DNA of 64,000 nt from Eudorina sp. 2006-703-Eu-15 (GCA_003117195.1 BDSI01000027.1:186001-250000), one strand, 5' to 3'; positions 36,101 to 47,258 are shown, counted from the first letter of the stretch. A program made the numbers and translations. The notes: a model not told the origin generated them from the letters alone.

Positions 36101-39100
36101 CCACCCGTCCTCACCTCTCGGCCCCACACCGCCACCTCATCCCCATCCGCGTCTCAGTCTCCCCCCCTCCCCAATGCGTCGGTCAACCCCCGCCCCCACC
36201 TTCCAGCAGGTCCAGAAGTACCCGTGGCACATGACCTTGGCCCTCGAGCAGGCCAGCACCATCAGCATCTCCCGGATACCCGCCTCGTCCATCCGCATCA
36301 GCGGGTGCTGCTCCTCGTGCCCCACCAGCAGCGCCACCGCCATGGTGGCGTTGATGCGGCGGTAGGGGTCGGGCTCGCGCTGCATCACCGCCGCCAGCTC
36401 CAGGGCCGCCCCCGCGGCCAGCAGGCCCGGGTGGTTGGCGATCTGGAAGGGGCGGGGCACGCGAGGGGGGATTGGTAGATGTATTGGTCGACGAAGGGGG
36501 AGACAGGGACGACCCCGGGAGCGGGGCCCGGGCCAGACGGGGTGGGGCGTGAGTGCGGTGCACTGTAGATACACACGTGTCAACTGCGAGGGCTACCAGA
36601 GCAAAGATCCGGGGTGGGGCCAGTGGGAATAAGGGCCCGATGTGGAGTCCCTCCTGGGGCAGGCGAACTGGCGACCCGGCGGGTGAAAGGGACCGGATAC
36701 CCGCGGCGGTGGCAGCCGGCAGGGCAGCAAATCGATGCAACGTGGTGCACCGTGTCGCGGCTGGGGGGCGGGGAGGAGGGGTCCGCCTCCTAGTCTGAGC
36801 CGCCTGTGCCTCCAGGCCGAGTCCTGAGGGCCTTGGCCAGGTACCGCTTTCCTGTCTGGTTGCGAATGCGTCGGACACCCATTATGGCACCGCAACAGCA
36901 GCCTGCCTTCCCAATTTGTACTGCTGCTGTGCCACACGCGCACCTCTGTCCAAGGCGTGAACCCTCAACCCAACCACCCAACCACCTAACCACCCAACCA
37001 CCTCCGGCCAGCCAGTGCTCCCGCAGCTCCGTACCGACATGTCGTCACGCACCCCCAGCACGCTCGCACACACGACCCCACCTGGTGACACAGGTTTCGG
37101 AGCGCCACCGCCGCGCAGGCCGCCATGGACTGCTGCTCCTCCGACAGGATCACCGGGGCGTCCGGGTGGGTGGGCCCCACCGGGGAGGTGGCGCCGGGTC
37201 CCCTGGGGCTGGCCTGCAGCTCCGACCCGGGACCACTCCGTCCCGCCACAGCCCCGGAGCATGTCTCTGCGGCAGAGGAGCCATCGCCTGAGGCTGCCGT
37301 GCGCGGGCCCTGCGGCCCACCTGGGCCCTGCGGGCCGGGTGACTCGGCACCGTTCAGCCGCGCACCGTTCCCCGCAGCTGACGCGCCGTTGCTCCCGTTG
37401 CACCGACCGCTGCCCTCTGCTGGCTGGCCGTGTGGATGCCCAGGAGGATCGTGCGCGTGCCCATTGGCCTGCGGCTGTTGCGGCGGCTGCTGGCCCGCCA
37501 GTCCGCTGACCCCTGGCCTACGGTCCACCACCACCGGGGGCCACGTGCAGCAACCGTCACACCAAAGGGGGGGGAAGACGAGGTCGGGCAACGGAACCCC
37601 GGGAAGCATGCTGAAGTCCGTGTCGTTGAGCATGTGGCTGCCGTATCTGCGTCCAAGGAACTGGCAACAGGCCGCCGGCGGGGGGCCGGTGCAAAGGGCA
37701 GGACAGGAGCTGCGACCTGCGGCTCGGGCTGTCCCTATGACCGTCCAACTGCAGCCCGCCGGCCCCCCCTGGACTGATGGGACATTGCAGGCTATCGCCG
37801 TACCCACCTGCACAGCTGCACCAACCGCTTGACCAGTTTGGTCCGCATCACCAGCGAGTGGATCTCCAGGTTGAAGGCCAGCAGGCTGGTCAGCAGCTGC
37901 AGCGCGGCGGCCTGAACCTCATCGCCGGCGGCGCCGCTGCGAGCGTCCCGGACCAGCACCTGCAGATGCGGACAGGTACCCCGCCGTACAGAGGGCAACC
38001 TCATAGGGTTAGGAGAGGCTGCACCCAGCAGTGCGAGCGGCTATGCCAAGCCGCAGACGGACGGGCGCGGCACCAGGGATGCCGCATTGCGCGGGAGGGT
38101 TCTTCCGGATCCATCGGCGGCTGGGTCCGGTAGGTTGCGGGCGAGCCGTGGCGAGCGTTGTTGGGACTATAGAAATCGTGGCAGCGCCAAAAGTACTGCG
38201 CGCATGCATGCCCTCGGGAGAGGAAAACCGCGCGCGGGGTTAGCTTAACGGCGAGCTGTCCGGAGAGCCGCACTGGATTTGCAGGAAGTGCAGCCGTCTG
38301 AGCAGTGCTCGCACCTGCTCCAGCAGCTCGATTGCGCCCATGTTGGCTAGCTGCTGAACCACGATGCGGTTGCGGTACGCCAGCAGCCGCAGCGCCTCGA
38401 AAGCCAACGGCCGCCGTGCCACGGCGAGGTTGAAAAGCTGCCTGAGGGCGCCACTGTCACAAAGCTCCGCCTGAAGGACAGGGGGCAGGACAGGAGGGTT
38501 GGACCGAGGGTTGTCTGCCATCCCTGCCTGCCATCGGGGTTTTCGACAGGGAATCAGGCGACCTTACGGCAGTAGTCAACGCCCCTGGAACGGGCAGCGT
38601 TTCCAACATGTGCAGTGCTACATGCACGGAGAGCCAGACAAGAAGTCAAATCTGGAGAACGAGACACGGGATTCTCTGGAATCGACACCGAGGAATCAAG
38701 GACTGGCCCGAACACCGAAACACAGAGTGTTCAGAGGTTCAACTGTGGATGTTGTGTTCGCTACTGTACATGCTCTTTTTGCAGTGTTGCGGAGCAACAC
38801 TTCCGCAGTTCCGATTTCTCACTGGCGAGCGCATACCCATTTGACGGCTGCAGTGATATTGCATTACTCAGATATGTAACAAATGGATGCGCCCTCAGGT
38901 CGCATTTCGTAGCACACCTGGAACTGCCGCACCGCAGGCGAAGCGCCATCAATTGCCACAGCCAATGCATCACGAATTGTTTGGGCGGCTTCATCTCCTT
39001 CAGAAAGTGTCATGATGGATTCGTTGGGAACACTGTCGCTGGCGAGAATGCTGGTTTGCTCTCCATCACCAAACTGTGCTGAGCTGCCACCATCACCTAA

Positions 39101-39109
39101 ACTTTCCAT
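24689..39109 (-). CDS. ARM-TIR-SAM protein, SARM1-like domain set in permuted order
   Basis: Fourteen exons in transcript order: 39109-38918, 38470-38315, 37959-37808, 37646-37082, 36442-36200, 35920-35762, 35465-35423, 34889-33577, 33139-33133, 32441-32336, 31791-31735, 31192-25852, 25423-25354 and 24834-24689. All phases agree and the sum is 2849 codons. Residues 65-503 are armadillo-type helices (EALWNLAFYEPARQQIL). 504-905 are Pro/His/Gly-rich. The TIR domain spans about 908-1015: HIMISYEWG, TWMDVEKMSGS, CRAEAEYAF with candidate catalytic Glu977, and GWLGILVGTKLYFDF. Residues 1020-2778 are low complexity, with His-, Gln-, Asn- and Met/Gly-rich tracts. A SAM domain (VRDWLVRIGHGGLADKFEEMG, ELHVTGLAAQLELLEEL) ends the protein. 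TIR domains of this kind can cleave NAD+, and in SARM1 ARM represses while SAM oligomerises. That this protein works so is inference. It could instead be a scaffold. Confidence 0.85.
25852..31192 (-). other. Exceptionally long low-complexity coding exon
   Basis: One uninterrupted 5341-base frame between a good acceptor and a GTGGGT donor codes the end of the TIR domain and about 1760 further residues. Notable tracts are His-rich (about residues 1582-1635), Gln-rich (about 2113-2152), Asn-rich (about 2360-2400) and a Met-Gly repeat (about 2712-2753), plus many Ala, Gly and Pro runs. The frame stays open without stops, which supports it being translated. Confidence 0.8.
26980..27110 (+). repeat. 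(GTT)n trinucleotide run coding poly-Asn on the minus strand
   Basis: Forty or so GTT units with a few GGT interruptions. Read on the minus strand in frame they give an Asn tract with scattered Thr in the ARM-TIR-SAM protein. Confidence 0.9.
31810..31860 (+). repeat. 14-bp tandem repeat (GCCCGGGGAGTTGG)
   Basis: About three and a half copies in intron 10 of the ARM-TIR-SAM gene, shortly upstream (in the sense direction) of the exon 11 acceptor. Confidence 0.75.
32080..32310 (+). repeat. C-rich degenerate repeat (CCGCACCCCCCCCCGCCCT)
   Basis: Roughly 230 bases of poly-C blocks separated by GCCCTCCGCA or GCACCCCGCA, in intron 10 of the ARM-TIR-SAM gene. It would be G-rich in the transcript. 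Confidence 0.8.
33133..33139 (-). other. Seven-base microexon in the TIR domain
   Basis: The sense strand reads CCGCACAG|ATGTCAG|GTAAGG. The exon adds Met, Ser and the first base of a Gly codon. The upstream exon ends in phase 0 (...MDVEK) and the downstream exon starts with two bases (GC TCC). Only with these seven bases does the frame hold, and the result MDVEKMSGSTLEAM matches the M-x-G-S motif usual at this place in TIR domains. Confidence 0.85.
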
Positions 39110-39711
39110 TAATAGTCACAGTATGATGTCGTAAAGTAATTTGCCTATAAAAGTTCTCTTTCACGGCAACGCTGGATATGCAGCTTAACTCCACTTGCGA
39201 CGCCGTTTCATTCGCCAGCAATCATGTGTGTGGAAACCCATTTGCAGTTATTTGGATGACTGAAAACAGTAGGGGCGAAAGGCGATGGACAGGCAACCGC
39301 CAAACGGCCAAAGCGGTTGGCATCGTCTACGGCAATGATTCAGTCTGCATGAACCATGAAGCCATGAACCATGAAGGCAGGCATCATCAATAAGTTCGTG
39401 CTGTTTTGTCAAGAGTGTTGTTAATGATGTTGTGCTTACTTATGTGGTCCTTCAGTTTGCTTACTTTAGGGCTCCGGGTTATCGCTGGGGCCCACAAGAA
39501 CGTTGGGATTTTAACCAGAAATAAGCGCGCTCGCTGCCTTGCTGTCGCACAGAAGCAAGGGTACGTCGACAACAGTAAGGGTCCAGGCACCGCGGGCAAT
39601 CGCAAAGCATCAACGCGTCGGAAATGCACGCACGCGTGAAGAGTTGCTTGTTGAGAGTACTGCCAGCAACTGCTGGCGTTTCCGACTGTGCGCGGCCATG
39701 TCCGATCTCCT

Positions 39712-39937
39712 TCCCTACTCGGCCACGCGTAGGCCTCCTCCATAGCCCGCCCCTACCCGGCCACGCATAGTCTTCCTCCCCAAGCCAGCCCAAGCCGCCC
39801 CAGCCCGGGCACGCATAAGCCTTCTCCACCCCAGCCCGCTTGAAGGCCCCCGGCGCCTCCCCTGGCCTGCGGGCGCCAGCAGGTAGGACTGCGTGTCCAG
39901 CAGCTCCACCAGCAGCTCCACCAGCAGCTCCACCAGC
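39712..39937. repeat. Degenerate tandem repeats (GGCCACGCATAG and CAGCTCCAC units)
   Basis: About four diverged copies of a unit with GGCCACGCATAG followed by C/T-rich sequence are followed by three near-perfect 12-bp CAGCTCCACCAG units. Confidence 0.5.
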
Positions 39938-40353
39938 GGGGCCAGGTGGGTGAGCTGGTCCGTCCACGTGTCCAGTCGAGATCGCCGCCCGAGGCAGACC
40001 CGGCAGCCCGGGCGCCCACCGTCGTGCCGCCGGACCCCAGGGGCCAGGGCCGCGGACCGGGGCCGTACCAGCGAAAGGCTCACCGGTGCTTGCTTAAATG
40101 TGAAGGAAACCGCACCGGAGCAACATAGGAGAGGCAGTGCGGTCGCGGATCAGCGGCGGCTAGGCGCGCTTCCAACAAGTAACATAGGCTGCTCTATCTG
40201 GTCGTCCGACGCCGCGCGGGTACAACCCCGCACCTTCCACACTGAGAAGGCCAGTCCCCGGTCACACGGTTTGATCCTGCCACGACACACCAGTCTGGAG
40301 CCTGTCACCAACGCTTAACACACCAGTTGGACACCTACCAAATGTCTGTGCAT

Positions 40354-40415
40354 TACTACTAAAAGGCCACTACGCCGACTAGTTATGTAGTCGGCGTAGT
40401 GGCCTTTTAGTAGTA
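40354..40415. repeat. 28-bp perfect inverted repeat with 6-base loop
   Basis: Arms 40354-40381 and 40388-40415 are exact reverse complements around the loop GTTATG. The arm begins TACTACTAAAAGGCC and ends CGCCGACTA. No flanking duplication or encoded protein was noticed. It could be a cruciform-forming remnant of a mobile element or the source of a hairpin RNA. Confidence 0.95.
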
Positions 40416-41199
40416 CCAAAAGCGCGAACCAACCTGCTAGCCAGCGCCTTCCCCTCCCCCCCAGGAAAGGGAGGCGTAATTACCTACCCACCGGCAATCG
40501 CCACCGTGACAACCCGGGAGGTGAACAGGAAGTGGAAAAAGTCCGAGACACCAAAGGAGCCTGCGCGCGACGCGGAACTTCGCGCCCCCCCTCAAGGCCC
40601 AGAGCGCAGCGCCCTCTCCCGCTCGCCCAGTCTCGCGAAGGCCGTCCCGCGGTCCGATCCCCCTCGGGTCCCTCCCCGGGCCCCGGAGGGCGCGATAACC
40701 CCCTTACGCCGCTATATGGCTTCGACCACCCGGAAACGAGCCTTTACCGCTGACAGCGAATATGCAAACACTGCATGGGACCGCCAGCGGCCATGCTGTT
40801 GAATGTCATGAACACAGCATGATCATGGGAATGCCACCTCACCGGACGGTTTGCTAGTACACTGTCATAGCTGTAGGCCTCGCTAGGGAGACATGTGTAC
40901 TGTAAACGCCGAGGAGTCAGCGCACGCACGGCTTGGGGTGAACGCATCAATCCAGCCGTGTATCGTAAGCCTCATGTACGGTACGAATAACTTTCCGCTT
41001 GGTGAATCGATACTCATTTCATTAGCTAGAACGTTTGCTGTCTTGCAGGTGGTAAAGGATTTAGTTTAAATTAAAGAGCGCTGCGAGTGTTAGCCTGATC
41101 AATTCGGCCTCATTTGTCAGGAGTCGGAACAAGTTTCAATTCTTGGCTGCCTCTACGATATCGGCTGTTCTACGATATCCATTGCCATCTGGTTCAACC

Positions 41200-44100
41200 A
41201 TGCGTCATGTAGTTTCCCAGAAATCTGCACCATCGCGAACACGACCAGGCAACGTAGTAAGGACTGTTGTCGCACGGCGCCGCTCGCTACAGGTCAAAGC
41301 GATTGGATTTGATTTCGGTGATGACGACAGCAGGTCTCCTAAGGGTGCGTCACTCCGAACGAATAGCCGTCTGTAGTACGGCAGTTGTCGAGGGGCAAGC
41401 GCAACCATTCACCGCTCCCCTGAAATCGCCCCTAACGCTGGGGCCGCCTGCAAGCTTGCTCTCCACCACTGCATCGGCCCCATGCAGGCCGAAGCGTGCG
41501 TGTGTCCGTCGCATCCTGACCCCGGTACATCACCGGCGAGACCACAAAAGTGTTCCCGCATTTCGCCTCCTCCTTTCCTCTTTGGTTCAACCCTCAAACC
41601 GCCCCCCCCCTGGCCATCGCGGTGCGGATGCAGCGGCAACCACCAAGCGCTCCAGCAAGATCAACAGCGTGGGGACGTTGGCCGCCTCGCTGCTTGTGTA
41701 CGGCCATGTGGTCAAGGGCGCAGTCGGGGAGGCCTACCTGCAGGCGCTGGCCATCACCCAAAAATACCAGGTAGGTAGGCGAGCAGCTCGAGGGACCGGG
41801 AACGGCCGCACCTCCTCGACCGCGCGCTGTTGTGGACTGCGCACCCCTCCCGCACCGTGGGGCTTGTGGCATCGCGTTTCGGTACCTGCCTGCATAAGTG
41901 GATGTGCGGCGCTGCCCGCCCGCCTACGTGCGTCTTGTCTACGGACAGGGGGAAGCGTTGGCAGGAGCGAACCATCGCATGCGCTCAGGAACGCTTCTGC
42001 CAGCGCCGCCTTGTCTGAATCGACCCTGGAACCCCGGTGGGGCCTTTCAATGGCGCGTCTCCTCTCCTCTCCTCACTCGGTATCACGCGATAGGCGAGCC
42101 TGCCATTGACTCCCCCGAAAGACTCCCCCGAAAGACTCCCCCGACAGGCCCCCGACACCGCCACGTCCACGTTTAGCCAGACGGACGCTCCTGGCCACAT
42201 CCGCCATGACCCGCCCGCGCGAGACGCCCTGAAAGACCGCTCCCACCCGCTGCGTCCCTGTGGCTTTGCCCCACAGGCCAGCAACAAGGAGGTACTGGGG
42301 GCGTACGCGCGCTTCTATAACCTGCTGCTGACCTCTGGGTACGACAGCTGGCAGGACTACGTCCTGGACCAGGTGCGCAGTACAGGATACAGCAGTACAT
42401 GAGTTCTCCTCCGGCGAGGTCGATGGCTGGGTTCTCACGCTTTGCTGTTTCCCCGTCCGCTCAGATTCTGCTGGGGCGGGACAACGCCTTCGCGCGGGCG
42501 GCTGCGCAAGGCACGCTGGACGACGACGCGCCCGTACTGCGTGCCGTGGCGTACGACATGGACGTCCTGCAGGAAATAGCGCTGCCGCTGCCGCAGGCGA
42601 GTCACGCGGGGTCCCGGGATGAGCCAGAGGGGCCAGGTCGTGAAGCTAGCCGGGCAGAGGCGGGTCCGGCTGTGGGCCGCTGAAGCCCATCCGGGGTGCG
42701 GTCTGTCCATCGGCGCACAGCCCGGGTCCGGGGTCCTCTCATGGGCCCGGTGGGTGAGGGGGGCCGCATGCGGAGCCCAGAGGCGACCTCCGGTGGGATC
42801 TCGTGTTTGGGGTGTGTGTGTGGTGGTGGTGGTGATGATGGTGCGTGCAGGGGTCCGGTGAGTGTTGTGGTGGTCCGTCGAGACCGAACGTTCACTCGAA
42901 CACAAATGCAGTAGTCAGCCCGACCTGTGCGGTCCGCCCGATCCATGCAGCCTCCCTCACCCGGGCTGTTTTCTGAAATTAACTCCCTCACCTCCCACCA
43001 TCGGCACCGGTCGCCCACCCCCCGGGATCATCTCCCGCCCCCGCCCCCGCCCCCGCCCCCGGCCCCGCCCTCGCCTCTAACAAACCCCAGGTGGCGGAGC
43101 TCATCGCCGACGCGGCGCCCATCGGGGGCCAGTATTGGCTGGAGGCAGGTCAGTGACCGTGACCGTACAGCAGGGGCCCTGGCAGCGCTGCCTTATTGTT
43201 AAGGATGTTACAGTGGACCCCGCGGGTCATCGTTGACAGGCATAGCTTCCTCACCATACACGCTGTCTGCTGTGGTGGCGGCAGTGGCACTGCCCGCGCG
43301 TGCAGAGCCGGTGCGACCCACGCTCACCCTCACCCTCACGAGGATCCTCCCGCACGTGCTGGCGGCGCTCTCGCCGCCCTGTACAGCACTGTACTGCACT
43401 GCACTGCACTGAGGAGTTTGATGGCTTGCTGTGCCTTTCCAAGTGTCGGGGATGGGTGCTGGCTGCTCGCTCCAGCATTCTAGCTCAACCCCAGCGGCGG
43501 GGGGGTGAGTTCGGCGTCGGGCCCTTGACCTCCCGAGCCTGGGAACCCAACCAGCAGGCGGAACAACGGAACCAACATGTCCGCTTGCTGGCCTGCTCGT
43601 CCCGCGCAGCCTCCTCGGTTTCCATCAAGGCCAAGCAACGGCCCAAGGGCGCTGGCGGGGCCGCTGCTGTGGCCGCCATCGACCCGCACTCGCGGTCGCC
43701 GTACATCGGTCGGCCTCCGAGTGATGCGGAGCTGGCCGCCTGGAAGGCCGCCATCAGCGGCAAGGAGGCCTGGGGTGAGGCGGTGCAGCTGCTGCGACAG
43801 TACTATCACGTCCACGGGTTCGGCATCACCTCCCGGAACTCCACCCTCAGGTGGGCGGGGCGGGGCGGGGGGAGGGGGCCGCGATTTCGCTGTCATCATT
43901 GGCAAAAAGGGTGAAGGGGGCCGGGGGAGGGGGCGCATAGCTGTCCGCGGAAGGCGGACAACCCGGCCCTCCGGCGCAGCCCGTTCAGCGCTGGGCGGAA
44001 TGGCGGTCGCCACGTTTCAAGTCAGTATGAACACGCTCCTTCATCCCTTCGCGCGCTGCTCGCACTGAAAGGGCGATGGCGGAGGGTTCATCGCTGTCGC

Positions 44101-45513
44101 ACGGGCCATTCCAAGTTTTCACGCCCTGGCCGTGCGAGCGAGCTGCTGCAAGTGCGTGTGGGTGGGGGAGGGACTGGCCCTAAGGGCTCTCCAGGGATTG
44201 CTGCCAGACCTCAACCCGCCCCGCCAGCCCTTGAGCCCATCCAAATCCACATCCCACATCCGCACCCACGTCCCCCAGGTGGACCAAGGGCGCCTTTGAG
44301 GAGGGTGCCGACGGCAGCGCCGACGCCTCGCTGCCGCCGCTGCCCTCCCTGGAGCCCCAGCGCGCCACCCTGGACGCCAACACGCTGCGCCACTGCGAGG
44401 GCCAGCCGGCGCACCACGTGCTGGTCGCGGGGCCCACCGGCAGCGGCAAGAGCGCACTGCTGTGGGACTACACACTGGCGGCCGGTGCGTGCGTGTGTGC
44501 GTGCGTGCATGTGTGCGTAGGCAGGCAAAGGCACACGTGACGACGTGAGTGATATGCAAGGGGCGCAGCGGTCCGCAACAGTTGCCCAACAGTCGCGTGT
44601 GTGTTTTGGTAAGAGACCCGCCCCCGCGTGTGTGTGTGTGCGTGTGTTGAGCGGAATACCCGCGTGAACGGTGTGCGCTTGCGTGCGACGCGCTCCGGGT
44701 CCCCAGATGCGATACCTGTACGCCTGTGTGTATTGTTCTAGGGTTTGTAATGTCTGCCATCCCTTTCCCCCCAGGCCGCGACAAGGGCCTCCGCGTTGTG
44801 GACCTCAGCGGGGCCGAGGTGGGCAACCTGCTGGAGGCCGCCCGGGGCTGCGGCCGCTACCCGCGCCTGCGCTTCGTGCTGGTGGCCGACCACGTGGAGT
44901 TCCCGCTGAGGGGGCCGGTGGCGGCGGACCTCTTGAGCGGCCTTGCGGGGTCGGGGCCCAGCGGCTGGCCCAGCAACACACTGCTGGTGAGAGGAGCGGG
45001 GCCTTGCGAGGAGGACGGGGGGGTTAGCAATTGGGATTGCGGGGGCGAGGGAGCGGGCTGGGACGAGGTGTGCAGCAACCAGCGGTGTAACTGAACCAGG
45101 CAATCACGCTGCCGATCGTGCCCTAGTCGGGTGCATGTCGTAGCTCGTAGGGCAGCATTAGATGCTATGGATGAGGGCGAAGGTCAGCGGCCAGGTCTTT
45201 TGCGGAAATGGCATGCCTTTATCTATGTTGTATACCTCCTTTTGTGTGTCACCTGGAATTGCAGTACATGGGCGCGAACAGTACGTCAAGGGTGTCAATG
45301 GACCCGGTGGTCAGCCGCTTCGGCCTCGTCCTGACCACCAACGAGATGACGGAGGAGCACTTTGGGGAGACCCTGCGCCGTGTGGCGGGAGAAGACGCAG
45401 CGAAGCTTAGCGATGACGACGTCGCTTACGCAGTGGATTGGGCAAGGAAGCGAGATGGGGGTTTGTCTGTACGGAATGCCGTACAATACGTGCGCCGGGC
45501 GCGGACGGGGTAG
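41200..45513 (+). CDS. DUF815-family P-loop NTPase, probably chloroplast-targeted
   Basis: Nine exons (41200-41344, 41634-41770, 42277-42372, 42465-42596, 43091-43148, 43610-43850, 44279-44484, 44775-44986, 45265-45513) give 491 residues. Residues 1-45 are rich in Arg, Ser, Thr and Val with no acid until after VKAIGF, like a transit peptide. Residues 48-270 are helical (TKRSSKINSVGTLAASLLVYG). The NTPase core has Walker A GPTGSGKS at 321-328, followed by GLRVVDLSGAEVGNLLEAAR, FVLVADHVEF and a PVVSRFGLVLTTNEMTEEHF segment, the pattern of PF05673/DUF815 ATPases (ARGTGKSSLV, FILFCDDLSFE, RFGLWL). The second Walker B acid is replaced by His (ADH instead of CDD), so hydrolysis may be altered. Biological role of the family is unknown. 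Intron 4 uses a GC donor. The ATG at 41200 is the first in frame. Confidence 0.85.
42109..42150 (+). repeat. 13-bp tandem repeat (GACTCCCCCGAAA)
   Basis: Three copies, the last diverged, in intron 2 of the DUF815 gene. Confidence 0.7.
42597..42598 (+). other. Non-canonical GC splice donor in the DUF815 gene
   Basis: The exon 4 end reads CTGCCGCAG|GCGAGT. Taking the nearest GT instead would break the frame into exon 5 (GTGGCGGAGCTC), so a GC-AG intron is needed. Confidence 0.75.
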
Positions 45514-45808
45514 GCGTGAGCGCACTGTTGGAGAAGTGATGCGCGAGGACAAAGTGTGACGAGTTCCCGCGCCGGTGTCTTACGGTGCCATATGGCACGA
45601 TCGTGCTGTCCGTGACAAATACGATGCTGCGTGATACTGTATGAAAATTACGGCCAGGATCAGTCAGTTTGTATATTTTTGAGCAATATATTCAATCTTT
45701 GACAAGCTTGGTCACCAATTGTAGCGGCTTTCGCAAACCGTTTCGACGCTGGCACGCCGGCAACCTACAGCTCGTTGAGCAAGTTTACATCCAATCAGAA
45801 AGTATTAC
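45514..45808. promoter_or_regulatory. Short spacer between DUF815 gene and MGNVLS gene
   Basis: The 295 bases must hold the 3' end of one gene and the promoter of the next. The middle is AT-rich (TATATTTTTGAGCAATATATTCAATC around 45672-45697). No clear signal was recognised. Confidence 0.4.
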
Positions 45809-47258
45809 ATGGGAAACGTTTTGAGTAAGTTTGATGCTGATCCTGACCTGTCCTCGTGGCATCAGAGGTCCAAGAATATGTCTCTAATTCACCTTCTTTT
45901 ATGAACTTCGCAAATCGTCTGCAGGCCTTTGCTGTCCGCAATTCCGTGGTCCAGATGAGGAAAGCGGAAAAAATGAACCGCTCTTGTCGGAGCGGGACGA
46001 GCATCCGGCTCGCGCGCCTGTTGTCCAGGAACCACCGGAACATGACAGGCCTGCAGTTACTGTTGCTGTTCCCTTCTCTGGAAGCGCGCCTGCGTCGGGA
46101 GCTGGCGCAGGAAGTGCAGCACCCGTGACCACATCCGTGCCAAGGGATGCGCCTAGTGAGACTAGCGGGTTGGTGCAATCAGCTCCACAAACTGCGTCCC
46201 CAGAACCATCGATGGCACCAGTGGCGCCAGCTGACCTCTTGGAACGGGCGCCCGAAGCTGTGGCAGTTGTTGGAGCCGCTTTGGCTGCGTCTGTGGCTGC
46301 ACCCGGCGTCGAGCAGTTGGTGATCGCCGCAGCTGCTGCACCAGTCATCCCCGCTGCAGCCACCGCAGCCGCTCCGAAACTCAGTCCGCCTGAAGCAGCG
46401 CCCGTTGCTACCCCTGGCAATGGTGGCGGCAGCGGCGCGCCCGAGGGTGCGTGCATGCCGCTGGCGCCGCTATCACAAAGCGGCGCCTCCGGCGCCACGA
46501 TTACCGCCCCAACCCCCGCTGCAGCAGAGCGGGGCTGGTCCCCGTCACGGACTTCCGCCGGAGGGGTCCCGCGCCGCAGCGCCTCCCCCCAGCATCCCGC
46601 GCTGGTCGTCAAGCAGCCCGGGAGGGGCCCGGCCTCCGCGACGGTGCCCCCACCTCCCGAAGTGGCAGCTGCCGCATCCCAAGTTCCGGCTGGGCCGGCT
46701 GCGACCCAGCAGATAGACGCTCATCTGGCCATGGACGAAGGGAAGCCGTCGGGTCCACCGCCGGCGGCGAAGCAGCCAGGCGGCGCTGCTGAGGTCGCCA
46801 CCCCAGGAGCGCCTTCTTCCGCCGCGGCCGCTACAGCAGCTGTCGCACAGGTCGCACAGGACTCGGCGCCCGCATCTCCCACTACGCCGCCACCGCCGCA
46901 AGCGTCTGTTGCGGAGGCCTCGCCAACGGCTGAGCCCGCGGCGGTCAGCACGCACACAGCGGAGTCCGAAACCCCGTCCGTCAAGCCGGACCCCGGGACA
47001 GCCGCCGCGGGCGCTCAACCCCCACCGCCTGAGCCAACCGCCGTGACGTCCAGCGGTGATCCGTCGGGTCAGGGCGCGGTCCCGTCGGCTGCCGCCACGC
47101 CTTCGGCTGAAGACGCCGCGGGCGACGACGACGGTGGCGAGGGCGACGAGGAGCCCTTGGCCGCCTCGGGCCCGTCCAGCAGCACCCCTACGGGCGGCAG
47201 CGGACGGAAGAAGCGCGGCCGGGGGGGCAAGAAGAAGAAGAAGGCGCCGCAGGCTTAG
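45809..47258 (+). CDS. Predicted myristoylated/palmitoylated Ala/Pro-rich protein, BASP1/MARCKS-like
   Basis: Two exons (45809-45824 and 45925-47258) give 449 residues. The 16-base first exon codes MGNVL plus one base and ends at A|GTAAGT. The acceptor TCTGCAG restores the frame as MGNVLSLCCPQFRG. Without splicing the frame stops at about 45902. Gly2 with Ser6 is a standard N-myristoylation signal, and Cys8-Cys9 are placed for palmitoylation, so the protein should sit on a membrane. The rest is disordered: Ala, Pro, Ser, Glu-rich, then an acidic patch (GDDDGGEGDEE) and a basic tail (GRKKRGRGGKKKKKAPQA). This is the layout of BASP1/MARCKS-type membrane-cytoskeleton proteins, although no sequence homology beyond composition can be claimed. 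Function unknown. I cannot exclude further small introns in exon 2. Confidence 0.7.

Larger units (their letters stand above)
39110..41199. other. Head-to-head spacer between ARM-TIR-SAM and DUF815 genes
   Basis: No gene is supported. It contains a plus-oriented TATAAAAG at 39146-39153 followed by a 71-codon frame (see rejected items), degenerate repeats at about 39712-39835, a 12-bp CAGCTCCACCAG-type tandem at about 39897-39937, and a perfect hairpin at 40354-40415. The AT-rich end (about 40960-41200) is probably the DUF815 promoter and leader. Confidence 0.4.

Noticed and set aside
39146..39393. TATAAAAG at 39146-39153 followed by a 71-codon frame from 39178
   Set aside because: The arrangement is promoter-like, but the short protein has no recognised similarity, and the ATG lies too close to the TATA box for a normal leader. 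Not enough to call a gene.
39406..39639. 77-codon plus-strand frame with a hydrophobic start
   Set aside because: No good start codon at its beginning, no homology, no splice partners.
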